IMG/VR virus record: IMGVR_UViG_3300027972_000052
Span: 1-23,484 of that record
Strand: one strand, 5' to 3'
Length of the DNA: 23,484 bases
DNA from: a virus
Each line of letters begins with the position of its first letter. Position 1 is the first letter of the stretch. A model generated the notes under the pieces. It had not been told where the DNA came from. It made no database searches and saw only the letters and a list, made by a program, of their open reading frames with translations. A program made the position numbers and the translations under genes. Shown one piece after another: positions 1-9,057 of the stretch.

Positions 1-2898
1 GCGCCCGCTAAACTTCGGCCTGAGAATGTTCCCTTCCTCGAAGAGTACCGGGATCTTGTTCAAGTCTTCGATGGGGAGGTTGGCCCACCGCATAAGGAAG
101 TTGCCCGGCTCTGTCTGACCCATGGGGTAGTACCCCTGATTCTTCATATAGTCGGGCATGATGGTGTAGTCAAAGTCCTCGTCGTTTGTCAGCGCCCCCC
201 GAACCTTGGGAATTACGGAGTACATTTCCGGGTACAGAGTAAGCCCTGAAATCTGGTTGGCTACGTTGTGGCGAATCCATGAGTAGAAGGGGATAACCTT
301 CCCAAGCGTCTTCTTCTCGAAGTCCGAAAGGTCTGAGTAGTCTATGAACCACTTCTTTGCCTCTTGATCGGCATACTCCAAGTACTGTTTCTGGGTCGCC
401 AGGCGTTCCGACAAGTCCCCCGCTGTCTGCCCTCCCCTACCAATCATATCTTCCATGTCCATCAGGGCAGACTTGAACTTGGCGGTGTTCTCGTTAAAGT
501 CCCCGATCCGCTGAGATATCTTGAAGGGGGCGAAGTTCTTTGCGGAAGCCTTCTCCATCCATGACTTCTGGGCCTTCTGCCCTATCTCCTGCGCCGCCTG
601 AGTACGGGAGGAGAGAAGCCCCGTGCTACGGAAGTAGTCCGCATACTCGCGGACCGTGAAATCACCGATCCTATGGTTCAACTGCTTCTCTACCCACGCA
701 GGAGAAGCCTTGAACTCTTTGGTAATCAAGTCCATGTACTTCTCGGGGTGCATGGCGTACATCGTCCCTACTGCCGTGGGGCCGAAATACTTATCTTCTC
801 GGAACCAGCGGGGACCGAACTTCAAGAAGCCTGTCACGTTGTTTGATATCCAGTTTCTAACGTGATACCCGGGGGTGGCAAGTACCGTCCCCTTCCACCA
901 CTGGGTCATCCACCCGAAGGCTTTGGTGAACTCGTCTGCCGCCTGGCCATTGCCAAGGGCCATGTTCATATTGGTGAGGGTTTTCGCTACCTCTTCGTCG
1001 AAGATGTAGTCCTTGAACCCATCTACGTTAACCTTGTAAAGCCCAAGTTTGGAAGTGCCCTCCCCGAAGGTCATAAGAGCATCTCCGAGTCTCGGTTCTG
1101 CGGCAATCGCGTCTTGAATTGGGATACCAAACTGGCGGAACTCTTCCACCATCTCGTACTTAGCCATGGCCTTCGCGTGATCCTGGCCGCGAAGGGTGAA
1201 GGCAGTCTGAAGGTCGATAGCTGACTCGGTAAGTTGGTTCTTGCGTACCCAATCCTCAAGGAACTCTTGGTATGTTCCTGCAAACCCAGAAGCCTTGTAT
1301 GCCGCATCCAACTTGTCGTGCATGAGATAGTCAAACACGGCGGCGTTGTTCTGAATCTTCTGACCAAGGGACATGCTCTTGCTTTTCGTGAACCCGGTAG
1401 AGCCTGTGCCCTGCGGACCGCCGCGCCCCAACTGACTTCCTGCCGTGGCCCCCGTGCCCTGCTTTTGAGGCATATAGACAATCTTCGGCTCTACGTCGAA
1501 GGGAAGCCCCGCCATAGCCGCCGCGTCTCGCTCCTTGGCGAACCAATCGTCGCTTACCGTCTTTAGCTTCTCGAACAGCCCTTGGAACTTGCTTATCTCC
1601 TCGGGCTTGATGTCGTTCGCCTGTTGGAACAAAGGGTCAAGAATGCGCTGAGAAACGGGTTCGGTACCGCCTTCTGCGGCGGCCATGATCTGTACAGCCT
1701 TGTCCTTGGATTCCTCGTCAAGCCCCTTAAACAACTGGTTAAACTTGGAAGCCTCTTCCTCGGCGGCGGTATGGATACCGATATCAGAGATTCTCCGCTT
1801 GGTAAGGTGGACAAGCTGTTCGTAGGGGTTGCGGATACCAAAGGCTCGTTTCAGGGAGCCGATGGGACCGTTGTTCATTCGGGACCACCAAGCGTCTTTC
1901 AGCTTCGCGCCCACAGGGGAAGTCTCAAGCCGCGCTTTAATGGCATCCCACGCCTTCGTGGGTGCCCAAGGCTCTCTCACACTGGCCCCCATGGGCTTCC
2001 CCCCAAGTCTGAAAGCGCGTTCGCCTGCGGCCCCGTAGCCGAAGTCCATCTTGCCCAGAAGATCGGTAAGCCCCTGATTGCCCATGGAGCGGGTGAGGGC
2101 TTCCTCCACTTGGGGAGACAACTCCTTGACAAGCTCTTTCTCTGGCCTACGCAACGCCGTCTGGAAAGCCTTATTGTACGTCTCCTCCATGAACTGTTTG
2201 CCTATGGAGCTTTTGGAGATAATCTTAGCTATGTCGTCTACGTTTTTGCCGGCTTTCTCGCCGAACTTCACGCCCAGTTTAGCGAAGTCATCTGCCCCCA
2301 TTGTGGCAATCTTGAGCTTCAGGGCGTCCTTGGCGAACTTCCCTGCCGCCGCCTTGGCCGCATTCGTAGGGCCAAACCCTATGTATGTAGTAGGGTCAAG
2401 AGCTATGTTAGCCGCCATCCCCAACAGTTTACGGGGGCGCAGGATACCTTCACCGAGCCCGGTAGCACCCTCCTTGGCGTTCTTCCACTTCAACAGAGGG
2501 TCGTCGCCCCAGTCGCCAGGAATCCACCCCGGCCTCTCACCGGCCTGATCGGAGGTACCTTCAATCTTCCCCCCGAACAGAAGCGTCTCCCAGTCTCCCT
2601 TACGTTGACCCGTGATACCTTGGAAGGCCGCTTTCAACACTTCTACCGTAGACTCCCCAAGAGGCCGCCCGGTACGAAAAGACTCTTCTACTTCATCTGC
2701 TATGTTCGCTGTGAGGTACTGCCCCCTCTGGAGGAGGTCCAGAATCATCTTGACAGGCTGGAAGCGTTTCTGCTTCTTCTCGTCTTCCTGCTTTACTTGA
2801 TTGGCATAGGGGCGTATAGAGGTATCACCGGCGCCGGTCTGTCGGGAGAGAGGGGAGGAGAGTCGGGTGAGAGTAGACCGGAGGGGACTGAGGTTCAT
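1..2898 (-). CDS. Very large internal virion / ejection-type protein, 3' end cut by window edge
   Basis: I translated the minus strand from an ATG at 2896-2898 and found no stop through position 1, giving at least 966 residues with the carboxyl end outside the window. The start overlaps the stop of the upstream gene as TAATG; no clear ribosome binding site is seen, so coupled translation is likely. The protein is mostly soluble and helix-prone, rich in Lys, Ala and Glu. Two segments stand out: WWKGTVLATPGYHVRNW (about residues 665-685) and VIPFYSWIRHN (about residues 866-880). From memory, similar Trp/Arg/Asn-rich and PF-x-W-x-R-x-N segments occur in very large phage proteins carrying 'large polyvalent protein-associated' domains. 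Its place at the end of the tail/internal protein run fits a protein packed in the capsid and ejected with DNA. Family membership and role are inferred; the reading frame is secure. Confidence 0.8.
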   Translation of the reverse strand, partial: MNLSPLRSTLTRLSSPLSRQTGAGDTSIRPYANQVKQEDEKKQKRFQPVKMILDLLQRGQYLTANIADEVEESFRTGRPLGESTVEVLKAAFQGITGQRKGDWETLLFGGKIEGTSDQAGERPGWIPGDWGDDPLLKWKNAKEGATGLGEGILRPRKLLGMAANIALDPTTYIGFGPTNAAKAAAGKFAKDALKLKIATMGADDFAKLGVKFGEKAGKNVDDIAKIISKSSIGKQFMEETYNKAFQTALRRPEKELVKELSPQVEEALTRSMGNQGLTDLLGKMDFGYGAAGERAFRLGGKPMGASVREPWAPTKAWDAIKARLETSPVGAKLKDAWWSRMNNGPIGSLKRAFGIRNPYEQLVHLTKRRISDIGIHTAAEEEASKFNQLFKGLDEESKDKAVQIMAAAEGGTEPVSQRILDPLFQQANDIKPEEISKFQGLFEKLKTVSDDWFAKERDAAAMAGLPFDVEPKIVYMPQKQGTGATAGSQLGRGGPQGTGSTGFTKSKSMSLGQKIQNNAAVFDYLMHDKLDAAYKASGFAGTYQEFLEDWVRKNQLTESAIDLQTAFTLRGQDHAKAMAKYEMVEEFRQFGIPIQDAIAAEPRLGDALMTFGEGTSKLGLYKVNVDGFKDYIFDEEVAKTLTNMNMALGNGQAADEFTKAFGWMTQWWKGTVLATPGYHVRNWISNNVTGFLKFGPRWFREDKYFGPTAVGTMYAMHPEKYMDLITKEFKASPAWVEKQLNHRIGDFTVREYADYFRSTGLLSSRTQAAQEIGQKAQKSWMEKASAKNFAPFKISQRIGDFNENTAKFKSALMDMEDMIGRGGQTAGDLSERLATQKQYLEYADQEAKKWFIDYSDLSDFEKKTLGKVIPFYSWIRHNVANQISGLTLYPEMYSVIPKVRGALTNDEDFDYTIMPDYMKNQGYYPMGQTEPGNFLMRWANLPIEDLNKIPVLFEEGNILRPKFSGR

Positions 2899-3833
2899 TA
2901 TTGAGTGTAGTCTCTCATTCTACCAGTAGGGGGCCGCAGAGGAACAACAGGAGCCAGCTTTGTCTTGAGGTATTGCGCCACCCTATAAAGCATTTCGTAA
3001 TTAGACTTTCCAAGTTTACCAGGGTTCGCGCTCATATTAAGGGCGGCTTGAGCTACTTCTTTATCTTCCCCCTGCAACGCAGGGATCATACTGGAAAGCT
3101 CTGCTTCAAGGGAAGATTCTGGCCCAGCCCAACTTTTGTTAGTCATTCCTCCCGTGTCATAGGCAGGGGCCGCTATATTTTTGACGGTATCTGCGATTTT
3201 TTTAAATATGGAGATATAGTCTTTGGCTCCGCCTTGATCGACTGTTGGAGCAACACCCCACTTATCTACATATCCATTAAACGATCCCTTGGCCCACTCT
3301 ATTTCCTTGTCTGTTAAGCCCGGGTAATTGTCAACTTGGGAATACAGGAATTGCCTGAGTTCCTCTTTCTTCGCCATGTCAAACTGGCCCTCCTTAGTGA
3401 CGAATAGGGGGTTGCTCAAAGCAAGTTCGTAAGCCCTTTGAGTCCATGCCGCAAGAGCAGACATGGTTTGCTTTGCTCTTTCTCCGGCGTCCCTTTCCAT
3501 CCGGGCTTTTTCCAGTTCTCTCTGCAAGGCCCTATCAAGGTCATTCTGCTCTGCATTAAATGCCTTATCGTATAGACCCTGTTCTGCTTGGAATCCTCTG
3601 GTCTGTGCGGCCTGTCCGGCAGAGAACGCTTGTGTGCCGAGACGTTCGTTAGTCCCGTATGCCTGCGCGGCCTCTCGCTCCGAGGTCCCGTACTTGCGCC
3701 CACTCAGGGTCTTCCAGATATCTGACCCCATACTGGCGGCGTCCATGAGCTTCGCCCATCTATCGTTCCCTACTGTTCTTTTCTCCGCTCGCCGTCCGCG
3801 AAGGTAATCCGCTATTGTCTCGCCTACTGGCAT
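2898..3833 (-). CDS. Putative internal virion protein with coiled-coil region
   Basis: This encodes 311 residues, starting at an ATG that overlaps the previous stop as TAATG, with AGGGGG five bases upstream. Roughly residues 50-130 are rich in Ala, Gln, Glu and Arg with repeated short motifs (AQAYGT, AQAFSA, RGFQAEQ, KAFNAEQ) and then a charged heptad-like stretch, so a long helix or coiled coil is likely. The carboxyl half is a mixed-charge globular region ending in a Pro/Arg-rich tail. I see no signal peptide or membrane segment. I do not recognise a named family. It sits between a nozzle-like gene and a very large protein, where podoviruses often encode internal core or ejection proteins; that role is inferred from position and composition only. 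Confidence 0.75.
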   Translation of the reverse strand: MPVGETIADYLRGRRAEKRTVGNDRWAKLMDAASMGSDIWKTLSGRKYGTSEREAAQAYGTNERLGTQAFSAGQAAQTRGFQAEQGLYDKAFNAEQNDLDRALQRELEKARMERDAGERAKQTMSALAAWTQRAYELALSNPLFVTKEGQFDMAKKEELRQFLYSQVDNYPGLTDKEIEWAKGSFNGYVDKWGVAPTVDQGGAKDYISIFKKIADTVKNIAAPAYDTGGMTNKSWAGPESSLEAELSSMIPALQGEDKEVAQAALNMSANPGKLGKSNYEMLYRVAQYLKTKLAPVVPLRPPTGRMRDYTQ

Positions 3834-4084
3834 TAGAACCCCCTATCAGAGCTTGACACGAAGGGCTGAATCTGCCCGCGCCCTGCCTGCCACTTGTCAA
3901 ACATACCTTTGGCGTCCCCAAGGCTTTTAGCAATATCGGGAACCCACATACCCACGGCTCCCACCCAGTCCCCAGCGGCGGCCCGGGCCACGGATACCCC
4001 GGCCTTGACCCCGGTCTTCATGAACCCCATGAAGTCTTCCATGCCCTTTTGTTTCTTGTTGGCGTAGTATTCTGCTACACTCAT
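3833..4084 (-). CDS. Small hypothetical protein with amphipathic or membrane-active centre
   Basis: This encodes 83 residues. AGGGG sits six bases before the ATG, and the gene is three bases downstream of the 372-residue gene. Residues about 20-55 (VKAGVSVARAAAGDWVGAVGMWVP) are Ala/Gly/Val-rich and moderately hydrophobic, flanked by Lys- and Asp-rich ends, so a membrane-inserting or amphipathic helix is plausible. The tail is polar (QPFVSSSDRGF). No family is recognised. Small membrane-active proteins in this part of a podovirus operon are often minor internal virion proteins that act during DNA entry; a holin-like role is possible but has no direct support. Confidence 0.7.
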   Translation of the reverse strand: MSVAEYYANKKQKGMEDFMGFMKTGVKAGVSVARAAAGDWVGAVGMWVPDIAKSLGDAKGMFDKWQAGRGQIQPFVSSSDRGF

Positions 4085-4087
4085 TAC

Positions 4088-5206
4088 TTACCCCTGAATC
4101 CAAGAGCCAATTTTTAACGCGAGCCATACCAAGGGCATACCCGGTATAAACCACAATCCCGGACTCTTGTTCACTGTATCAATAAGATCCTGCTCTTTTG
4201 TTTTCCACCAGTGAGAGTCCTCTATTGCTGATTCGTTAATGGCGTCCGCCTCCCACCTTGCATACATAGCATCAAGGTACTCGTCTGGACTTGAATACCC
4301 ACCCATCTCGCGCACCATCTGGTCGGTGAGTTGGTTAATCTGCGACTCTATGTTCGCGGAAACCTGACGGAACTGGCTCTCGTCCACCTGTTCGAGAGTC
4401 TGCCATTCCTGCATGGTCTGAGACATGGACATGAGATAGTTCTGATATCCTGTCTGCAATTGATCGAACCTGAATTGGAGGTAGTCCCTCCCAGAGATGG
4501 CCCCCTGCTGAATAAGCTGTTGGAAGTACTGATTGTTCGCATTCACGGCCGAGACGGCCTGATTGAACACTCCGAGGTTCTGCTGAGTCTTCTGCTGTAG
4601 GTAGGAACTCTGAAGTTGAGAAGTCATTTCATAGGCGGCTTGGAACCCTCCCAGACCACCGCGCTCCCCAAAGATAGATTCGAGTTGTTTCCCGATCTGC
4701 TCCTCAGCCTGCCGCATCGCTACCCGCATGGACTTGTCCTGCTCCTGCATGAAGGAAGAGTTAGCAAGAGTTTCAAGATAGGCGTTGGCCGCGCTTGCAT
4801 CTGTCTGGGCCGCGAAATTGGGGTCGCTCATTCTCTGGGCGTTCTGTGCTTGCATAGCTGACCACTGTTCGGGAGTCATCCCGTAAAGCCCGGCCGCGTA
4901 CTCGTTAGCCCCGGCCATGTTAGCAGAACTGTTGGGATTCCATCCTCTAATCTGAGCCGCGAGGTCATCCATCCCGCCCTGTTGCTGGTTGTAGCGGGTC
5001 TGCCAATCAGAACCTTCCCACTGCATGGGCTTCCAAGCATTCTGCCACTGGCTAAGAGACGCTTGGGCCGTGTTAATCTTAGTATTCCAAGAGTTATACT
5101 GATCCCAAATAGCTCCACTAATAGAGGCTCTATGGGCAGTTTTCCACGCCTGATACTCCTCAGCATTTAGCCCGGAAGGAGGGGCAATCGGTAGTTCAAA
5201 TGCCAT
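4088..5206 (-). CDS. Gln-rich putative internal virion protein
   Basis: This encodes 372 residues, starting at a TAATG junction with AGAGGA upstream. The chain is strikingly rich in Gln, Ala, Met, Ser and Asn, with predicted long helices, for example residues about 140-310 containing many Q-x-x-Q spacings. The last 25 residues turn hydrophobic (LWFIPGMPLVWLALKIGSWI), a plausible carboxyl-terminal membrane segment or amphipathic anchor. Gln/Ala-rich helical proteins with a hydrophobic end, encoded directly after the tail nozzle gene, resemble ejection proteins of short-tailed phages in general character. I cannot assign a specific family, and the function is inferred from composition and position. 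Confidence 0.78.
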   Translation of the reverse strand: MAFELPIAPPSGLNAEEYQAWKTAHRASISGAIWDQYNSWNTKINTAQASLSQWQNAWKPMQWEGSDWQTRYNQQQGGMDDLAAQIRGWNPNSSANMAGANEYAAGLYGMTPEQWSAMQAQNAQRMSDPNFAAQTDASAANAYLETLANSSFMQEQDKSMRVAMRQAEEQIGKQLESIFGERGGLGGFQAAYEMTSQLQSSYLQQKTQQNLGVFNQAVSAVNANNQYFQQLIQQGAISGRDYLQFRFDQLQTGYQNYLMSMSQTMQEWQTLEQVDESQFRQVSANIESQINQLTDQMVREMGGYSSPDEYLDAMYARWEADAINESAIEDSHWWKTKEQDLIDTVNKSPGLWFIPGMPLVWLALKIGSWIQG

Positions 5207-7188
5207 TAGTATTTCCTCTTCTCTACTTCAACCGAGAATCCCAGAAGACGGGCGTCACACTTGGAGTCGTGAGCGATATACACACCATATGTGTATCCGT
5301 CGATACCAGGGGGGATTCCCAAGTAGGTTATGTCGTTACCGCTTCCCGTGGCCGCCGTGTACTGTGCCGAGGCGGTCACTTCTCCCGCCGCGTTGTTCGC
5401 GTAGTGCTTGATCGTGTACACCCCGCCGCCCGTAAGGGAAACCTGTCCGAGAACGAGTTTGAGCCTCCTGAACAACTTGTTCTGCTGTCCATTACCAAAG
5501 GGCATATCCCTTGTTCTTATAACCATGGGGATAGTTGCGGTAGACCCTATTAAATCGTAGTTGCCTGTTTCGAGTTGATCCAACCTTGCGGTAGAGGTTG
5601 CATTCACTACAGCCATGAGGTTACCGGTGTCCCCGGCCCCCGTGTAAGGTAGGAACTGGTTTACCGCGTACCCCGTGAACTTGTAGAAGCTCATCCTCCC
5701 GTCCCCCACATCGTCAAGCCTGTAGGTATCGGGGTCAAAAATGAGTGTGTAGGAGTTGGATGGGAAGGATACCCAGTACTCGCTATTGATCTTCGTGGCC
5801 GCCGCGTTGGTAGCCGTGAAAGCGTCAAAGTCAGACTGGATGTGCTTGCTAAGTTTGAGGAGTCTGGACCCGTTCCATCCGTAGATACCGTCACGGGCCA
5901 CGAAGTAAATCTCCTCATTCACGAGGGCCGCAGACCGCTTATTGATCGGACCCTTCGTGTTGTTCATCAGCTTCGTTGAGAAGTTCTCCCACGAGTTCCC
6001 AGAGATACCGTAGATCGCGTTGTCGAGGAGGACTGCGAGATAGTCCACATGGGGAACCATGGCCTGAATATACCCTCCTTCGGTGAAGTACTCTTTGTTC
6101 TCCTCGCGCCACCCCTTCAAGGTGGAACGGGGAGAATGGCGAAGCCAGTTGCCCATACCGAGGAACAGGTGACTCTTGTGCGTCGCCACGGTATCGGGCT
6201 TGTCGTTAAGACAGAGTTGGGTAAGGTACTGGGAATGCTTCACCTTCACGTAGTCTGCGGCCCACGTAACAGAACACCCGTTCTCCACGATAGCCCGCAT
6301 AGCGTAGACCCCTCCCACCGTAGAGTTCACAGTAGCGATCTTGTCTACCAGAATCTCGTTGGTGCTTCCGTCGATCGGGAAAGTCATTTCTATTACTTTG
6401 TCGCCAGCCGAGGCCCAGGTCGGAAGGGTAGTAGGAGTGAACCCTATCCACCCCGTCGCGCCGCCGCTTGAAGCCCTCCCGTAGTACTCCCACGTAAACC
6501 GGCCCGCCGTTATAGTGCTATTAGCCATAACGCCGTAAAGCTCGACCCTGTTGAACGTGTGCCCGCACCCTACCCAGAACCCACTTGTTCCAGAAGTAGT
6601 GGCGAGGTCAAAGTCGTCCACGGTAACAGACTGGGCGTCCACGGTATCCGTAACGTAAGCCGTAGTAGTTAGAGAGGGGAAGTACTGCCCAACGTCCCAC
6701 GAGTCGTTATCGTGGGTCCGCGTGTCGTATCTCTCGACGGTATCGAGAAGAAAAGAGGATGCCGAGGTACGCATGACTATAGGCTTATCATACCCGTTGA
6801 CTGCGACCACGCGCTCGTCAAGGACCGCGAACTGTACATCGTTCCCGTTGGCAAGGACTGCCCCAGTATAAGTCATAGTGGCCGCGTCAGCATCAAATCG
6901 AGAGAAGGTAGTGTAGGCTGTGTTAGTACCGTAGCGCAGTTCCACGGCGGCCCCCGTAGGCTCCACCGCAAGAATCGTGTACCACACGGAAGCCAACTTC
7001 GCCCTGATACCGCCCCTCACAGTTCCCGTGAAAGAGGTGAGAGACGCCTTCCCCTTTCTCTTCTTTAGCCCGTCCCGCCAGTACACGTTCTCTGCGGTAC
7101 GAAGCTCGGAGTTCTCCATGAGGTCGTCTGGTACATCCGTGAAGTACCCGCCCCTGAAGTTTGCGAAGTCGAACTGCTGTGCCGCCAT
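5206..7188 (-). CDS. Tail nozzle / stabilisation-like structural protein (podovirus tail)
   Basis: This encodes 660 residues, starting at a TAATG junction with GGTGAG upstream. The amino end (FDFANFRGGYFTDVP, then NVYWRDGLKKRKGK) matches the common opening of podovirus tail proteins: an RGG-type start, then an Asn followed by a Lys/Arg-Lys-Gly segment. The rest is beta-strand-rich, with recurring short hydrophobic strands separated by Gly, Asn and Asp, as expected for a beta-propeller. A central block around residues 375-450 (DYLAVLLDNAIYGISG, IYFVARDGIYGWNG) looks like successive propeller blades. In short-tailed phages such proteins form the nozzle below the adaptor ring, and here it directly follows the adaptor candidate. 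The structural assignment is fairly confident; the precise ring is inferred. Confidence 0.82.
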   Translation of the reverse strand: MAAQQFDFANFRGGYFTDVPDDLMENSELRTAENVYWRDGLKKRKGKASLTSFTGTVRGGIRAKLASVWYTILAVEPTGAAVELRYGTNTAYTTFSRFDADAATMTYTGAVLANGNDVQFAVLDERVVAVNGYDKPIVMRTSASSFLLDTVERYDTRTHDNDSWDVGQYFPSLTTTAYVTDTVDAQSVTVDDFDLATTSGTSGFWVGCGHTFNRVELYGVMANSTITAGRFTWEYYGRASSGGATGWIGFTPTTLPTWASAGDKVIEMTFPIDGSTNEILVDKIATVNSTVGGVYAMRAIVENGCSVTWAADYVKVKHSQYLTQLCLNDKPDTVATHKSHLFLGMGNWLRHSPRSTLKGWREENKEYFTEGGYIQAMVPHVDYLAVLLDNAIYGISGNSWENFSTKLMNNTKGPINKRSAALVNEEIYFVARDGIYGWNGSRLLKLSKHIQSDFDAFTATNAAATKINSEYWVSFPSNSYTLIFDPDTYRLDDVGDGRMSFYKFTGYAVNQFLPYTGAGDTGNLMAVVNATSTARLDQLETGNYDLIGSTATIPMVIRTRDMPFGNGQQNKLFRRLKLVLGQVSLTGGGVYTIKHYANNAAGEVTASAQYTAATGSGNDITYLGIPPGIDGYTYGVYIAHDSKCDARLLGFSVEVEKRKY

Positions 7189-8177
7189 TAGCTCACCACT
7201 TTTGGCGGGATCGTGCTACCTCCGGATGGGAAGAGAGTCGGATTGTTATTCGCTTCCCGTATCTTGTAGTCCGTGCAAATATCGTTGAACGCCCGCTGGT
7301 GATAGATAGACTTGTCAAACTCGTGCGCCTCGTCAAACAGTTTTGCCGCCGCCCAGTGGATAGGGGCCATGTGAACCTCTTCTGGCAGGGGGCAGGAAAC
7401 AGAGTCACTTGACCCGTCCACCCCCAGGTCCGTGGGGAAGCCCGTATAGAAAATCTTAAAGTAGTCCTGCTCCACCGGCACCGGCTCAAGCCTGATGAGC
7501 TTGTTCTTCACCGAGTAGTACTGCGGTGCGCCCGTAGAATAGGGCTTGATGAAGCAGTCAAAGGGGGCTGGTACGACCTCCGTATCTCCGAACATGACAT
7601 ATTCCATCTCAAGGAATCCCGAAGGCAGAGACTGCTCCACGTTGCAATTCAGGGGGATGGCCCCCGTGAGAGTAGTATCTGCGATAGAAAGCGCGCCCCC
7701 CCATACCCAATCGTTAGCGTCGATGTACCTCTGATCGACAGGCTCCGTAGACGAGATTGCGGTTGGGGTTCCACTTGGCGACATATAGAACGTCCAAGAC
7801 GAGGCCGTCCAGCCCATAACCACACTTCCAGACCCGCCCCCTGCTACCACAGCGGCATTAACATTTGAAGCCATGTGAGCCGCCACGGTGGTCGGGGTCG
7901 CGTTCGTCAGGGTAGAGGAGGCAACCGGTACATCCGTGGCCGCCATCGCATCGTCACCGCCGCTGATGGTGAGATTGACGGCGAAATTAGCATCCAGATC
8001 GAACTTGGGTGTGAGAACAATGAACGCTTCCGTGGCGATACCGTGGACCCGTTTGGAGAACTCCCTGCACCCCTCGTTAATGTACATCTTAGTTGCGTCT
8101 GAGGTCGTAGAGATAGTGTTGGCTCCCGCCGAACGGGTCCATCTTTCCGCGAGGACAGTTTGTGTAGATAATGTCAT
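7188..8177 (-). CDS. Head-to-tail adaptor (connector) protein
   Basis: The chosen start is the ATG at 8175-8177, giving 329 residues (MTLSTQTVLAERW...). It overlaps the endonuclease stop as ATGA and has GAGGAG nine bases upstream; an in-frame upstream start at 8207 would overlap more and lacks such a site. The amino end contains SDATKMYINEGCREFSKRV, an arrangement typical of phage adaptors, where short helices begin the chain. The middle (about residues 55-190) is a Thr/Ser/Val-rich beta insert. The carboxyl part has LPEEVHMAPIHWAAAKLFDEAHEF followed by a helix around FDKSIYHQRAFNDICTDY, as in SU10/gp6-like adaptor proteins. It lies between capsid and nozzle genes, the expected place. The beta insertion makes it longer than a minimal adaptor. 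Confidence 0.78.
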   Translation of the reverse strand: MTLSTQTVLAERWTRSAGANTISTTSDATKMYINEGCREFSKRVHGIATEAFIVLTPKFDLDANFAVNLTISGGDDAMAATDVPVASSTLTNATPTTVAAHMASNVNAAVVAGGGSGSVVMGWTASSWTFYMSPSGTPTAISSTEPVDQRYIDANDWVWGGALSIADTTLTGAIPLNCNVEQSLPSGFLEMEYVMFGDTEVVPAPFDCFIKPYSTGAPQYYSVKNKLIRLEPVPVEQDYFKIFYTGFPTDLGVDGSSDSVSCPLPEEVHMAPIHWAAAKLFDEAHEFDKSIYHQRAFNDICTDYKIREANNNPTLFPSGGSTIPPKVVS

Positions 8178-8695
8178 TCCAAATATCTCCTCGCCCTTCC
8201 AAACCACTCGGTGTCATCAAATGCCGCTATTTGTCTATTGCACCCATGGCATAGCAACCCCCTTACCTTCCCCGTTTTATGATCATGGTCAACAACGGTA
8301 GCCGGCTTGTTGCATAGGGCACAGTGACCACCCTGGTTCTCCAGCATGGTTTCCCACTTCATCTTTGAGATTCCATACTTAATACAACGAAGTGCCCATG
8401 TATCGGTGGGGGCGCATTCCTTGCAGATTCTTTGCTTATTACCAGTGGGCTTGTATTCCTTTTGGCAAACCTCACATATCTGGGGTTTCAGATTATCCGG
8501 CCTTCCGCCCTTCTTTGTATACCCATGGAACCGAGATAGGTTTACCTTCGTGCCTCGGGCAGTCGCAGAACACTTCAGGGAACAGTATTTTGATCTCCAC
8601 AAACGTGAAGCGCACTGAGATTGATATACTTTCCCACAGAACTCACAGGTCTTGAAGACCGTCCCTGCTTTTGCTCTGCCCTCCGCCAGAGTCAT
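8174..8695 (-). CDS. Recombination endonuclease VII-type HNH nuclease, probably free-standing homing endonuclease
   Basis: This encodes 173 residues, starting at a TAATG junction with GGAGGG upstream. The carboxyl half has the endonuclease VII/HNH pattern: C125-x2-C128, VDHDH at 135-139, a basic VRG at 144-146, and C149-x2-C152 followed by N153; D136-H139 and the Asn form the His-metal finger. Before this lie two further Cys clusters, C17-x2-C20 with C38 and C42, and C74-x2-C77 with C91-x2-C94, likely zinc-binding DNA-recognition modules. The family cleaves DNA (Holliday junctions in T4; many relatives are mobile HNH genes). It interrupts a run of virion genes and is not obviously structural, which suggests a mobile homing nuclease, though a packaging or junction-resolving role is possible. 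One 60-base stretch (8221-8280) is 48% GC, lower than a capsid-gene stretch (57%). Confidence 0.92.
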   Translation of the reverse strand: MTLAEGRAKAGTVFKTCEFCGKVYQSQCASRLWRSKYCSLKCSATARGTKVNLSRFHGYTKKGGRPDNLKPQICEVCQKEYKPTGNKQRICKECAPTDTWALRCIKYGISKMKWETMLENQGGHCALCNKPATVVDHDHKTGKVRGLLCHGCNRQIAAFDDTEWFGRARRYLE

Positions 8696-9057
8696 TAGTA
8701 TCCCCCTCCCGTCCTATAGCCGTCAAATGCAAGACTATATGATCCCGTTCCGGTGGCCCCGACATCGACGGCCATTTTAAGCCCGCTACAGGTTTCTGAC
8801 GCCTGATGACCAACGACGCCAAGGTTTAACCTGTACGCACCACTTGTTACCGTGGACCCCCACTTCATAAAAACGCTACTGACAGAATCATACGTTTCTA
8901 TGAGACTGAATTCACTTATCGTGCTTGCATTTTCAAACCCGATGAAGGCATTCGTAAGTACCCACCTCGTCCCGGTAACAGAGGGGAACATCGTCACGGA
9001 GTTTGATCCGTCGATTATCCCCCTGTATCTTACGGGATCCTGCATGAATACACTCAT
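8695..9057 (-). CDS. Small beta-rich virion protein, paralogue of the upstream gene
   Basis: This encodes 120 residues, starting immediately after the upstream stop (TAGATG) with AGGAAAG upstream. Alignment by eye to the 116-residue neighbour shows a clear duplication: an opening of Trp/Phe-x-Gln-x-Pro followed by a DG-x3-S segment, then RWVL with G-x-x-NA, a mid region ending in a Gly-His-Gln-Ala-Ser type motif, and an ending of the form MA-x-x-x-GA-x-TG with a final GY. The chain is beta-rich with few charged residues. It is probably a capsid decoration or minor tail protein, judged by its place between the capsid and adaptor genes. No named family is recognised. Confidence 0.75.
   Translation of the reverse strand: MSVFMQDPVRYRGIIDGSNSVTMFPSVTGTRWVLTNAFIGFENASTISEFSLIETYDSVSSVFMKWGSTVTSGAYRLNLGVVGHQASETCSGLKMAVDVGATGTGSYSLAFDGYRTGGGY

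Noticed and set aside
1582-2904. Long plus-strand open frame of 440 codons
   Set aside because: It lies entirely antisense to the large minus-strand gene, whose frame is open for 966 codons. Its protein is low in plausible domain structure. Sense genes here seldom use TTA, CTA or TCA codons, which leaves long antisense frames open.
8178-8207. Upstream start for the adaptor
   Set aside because: The extension would encode the ribosome binding site region; the ATG at 8177 gives an ATGA junction and a typical adaptor amino end.
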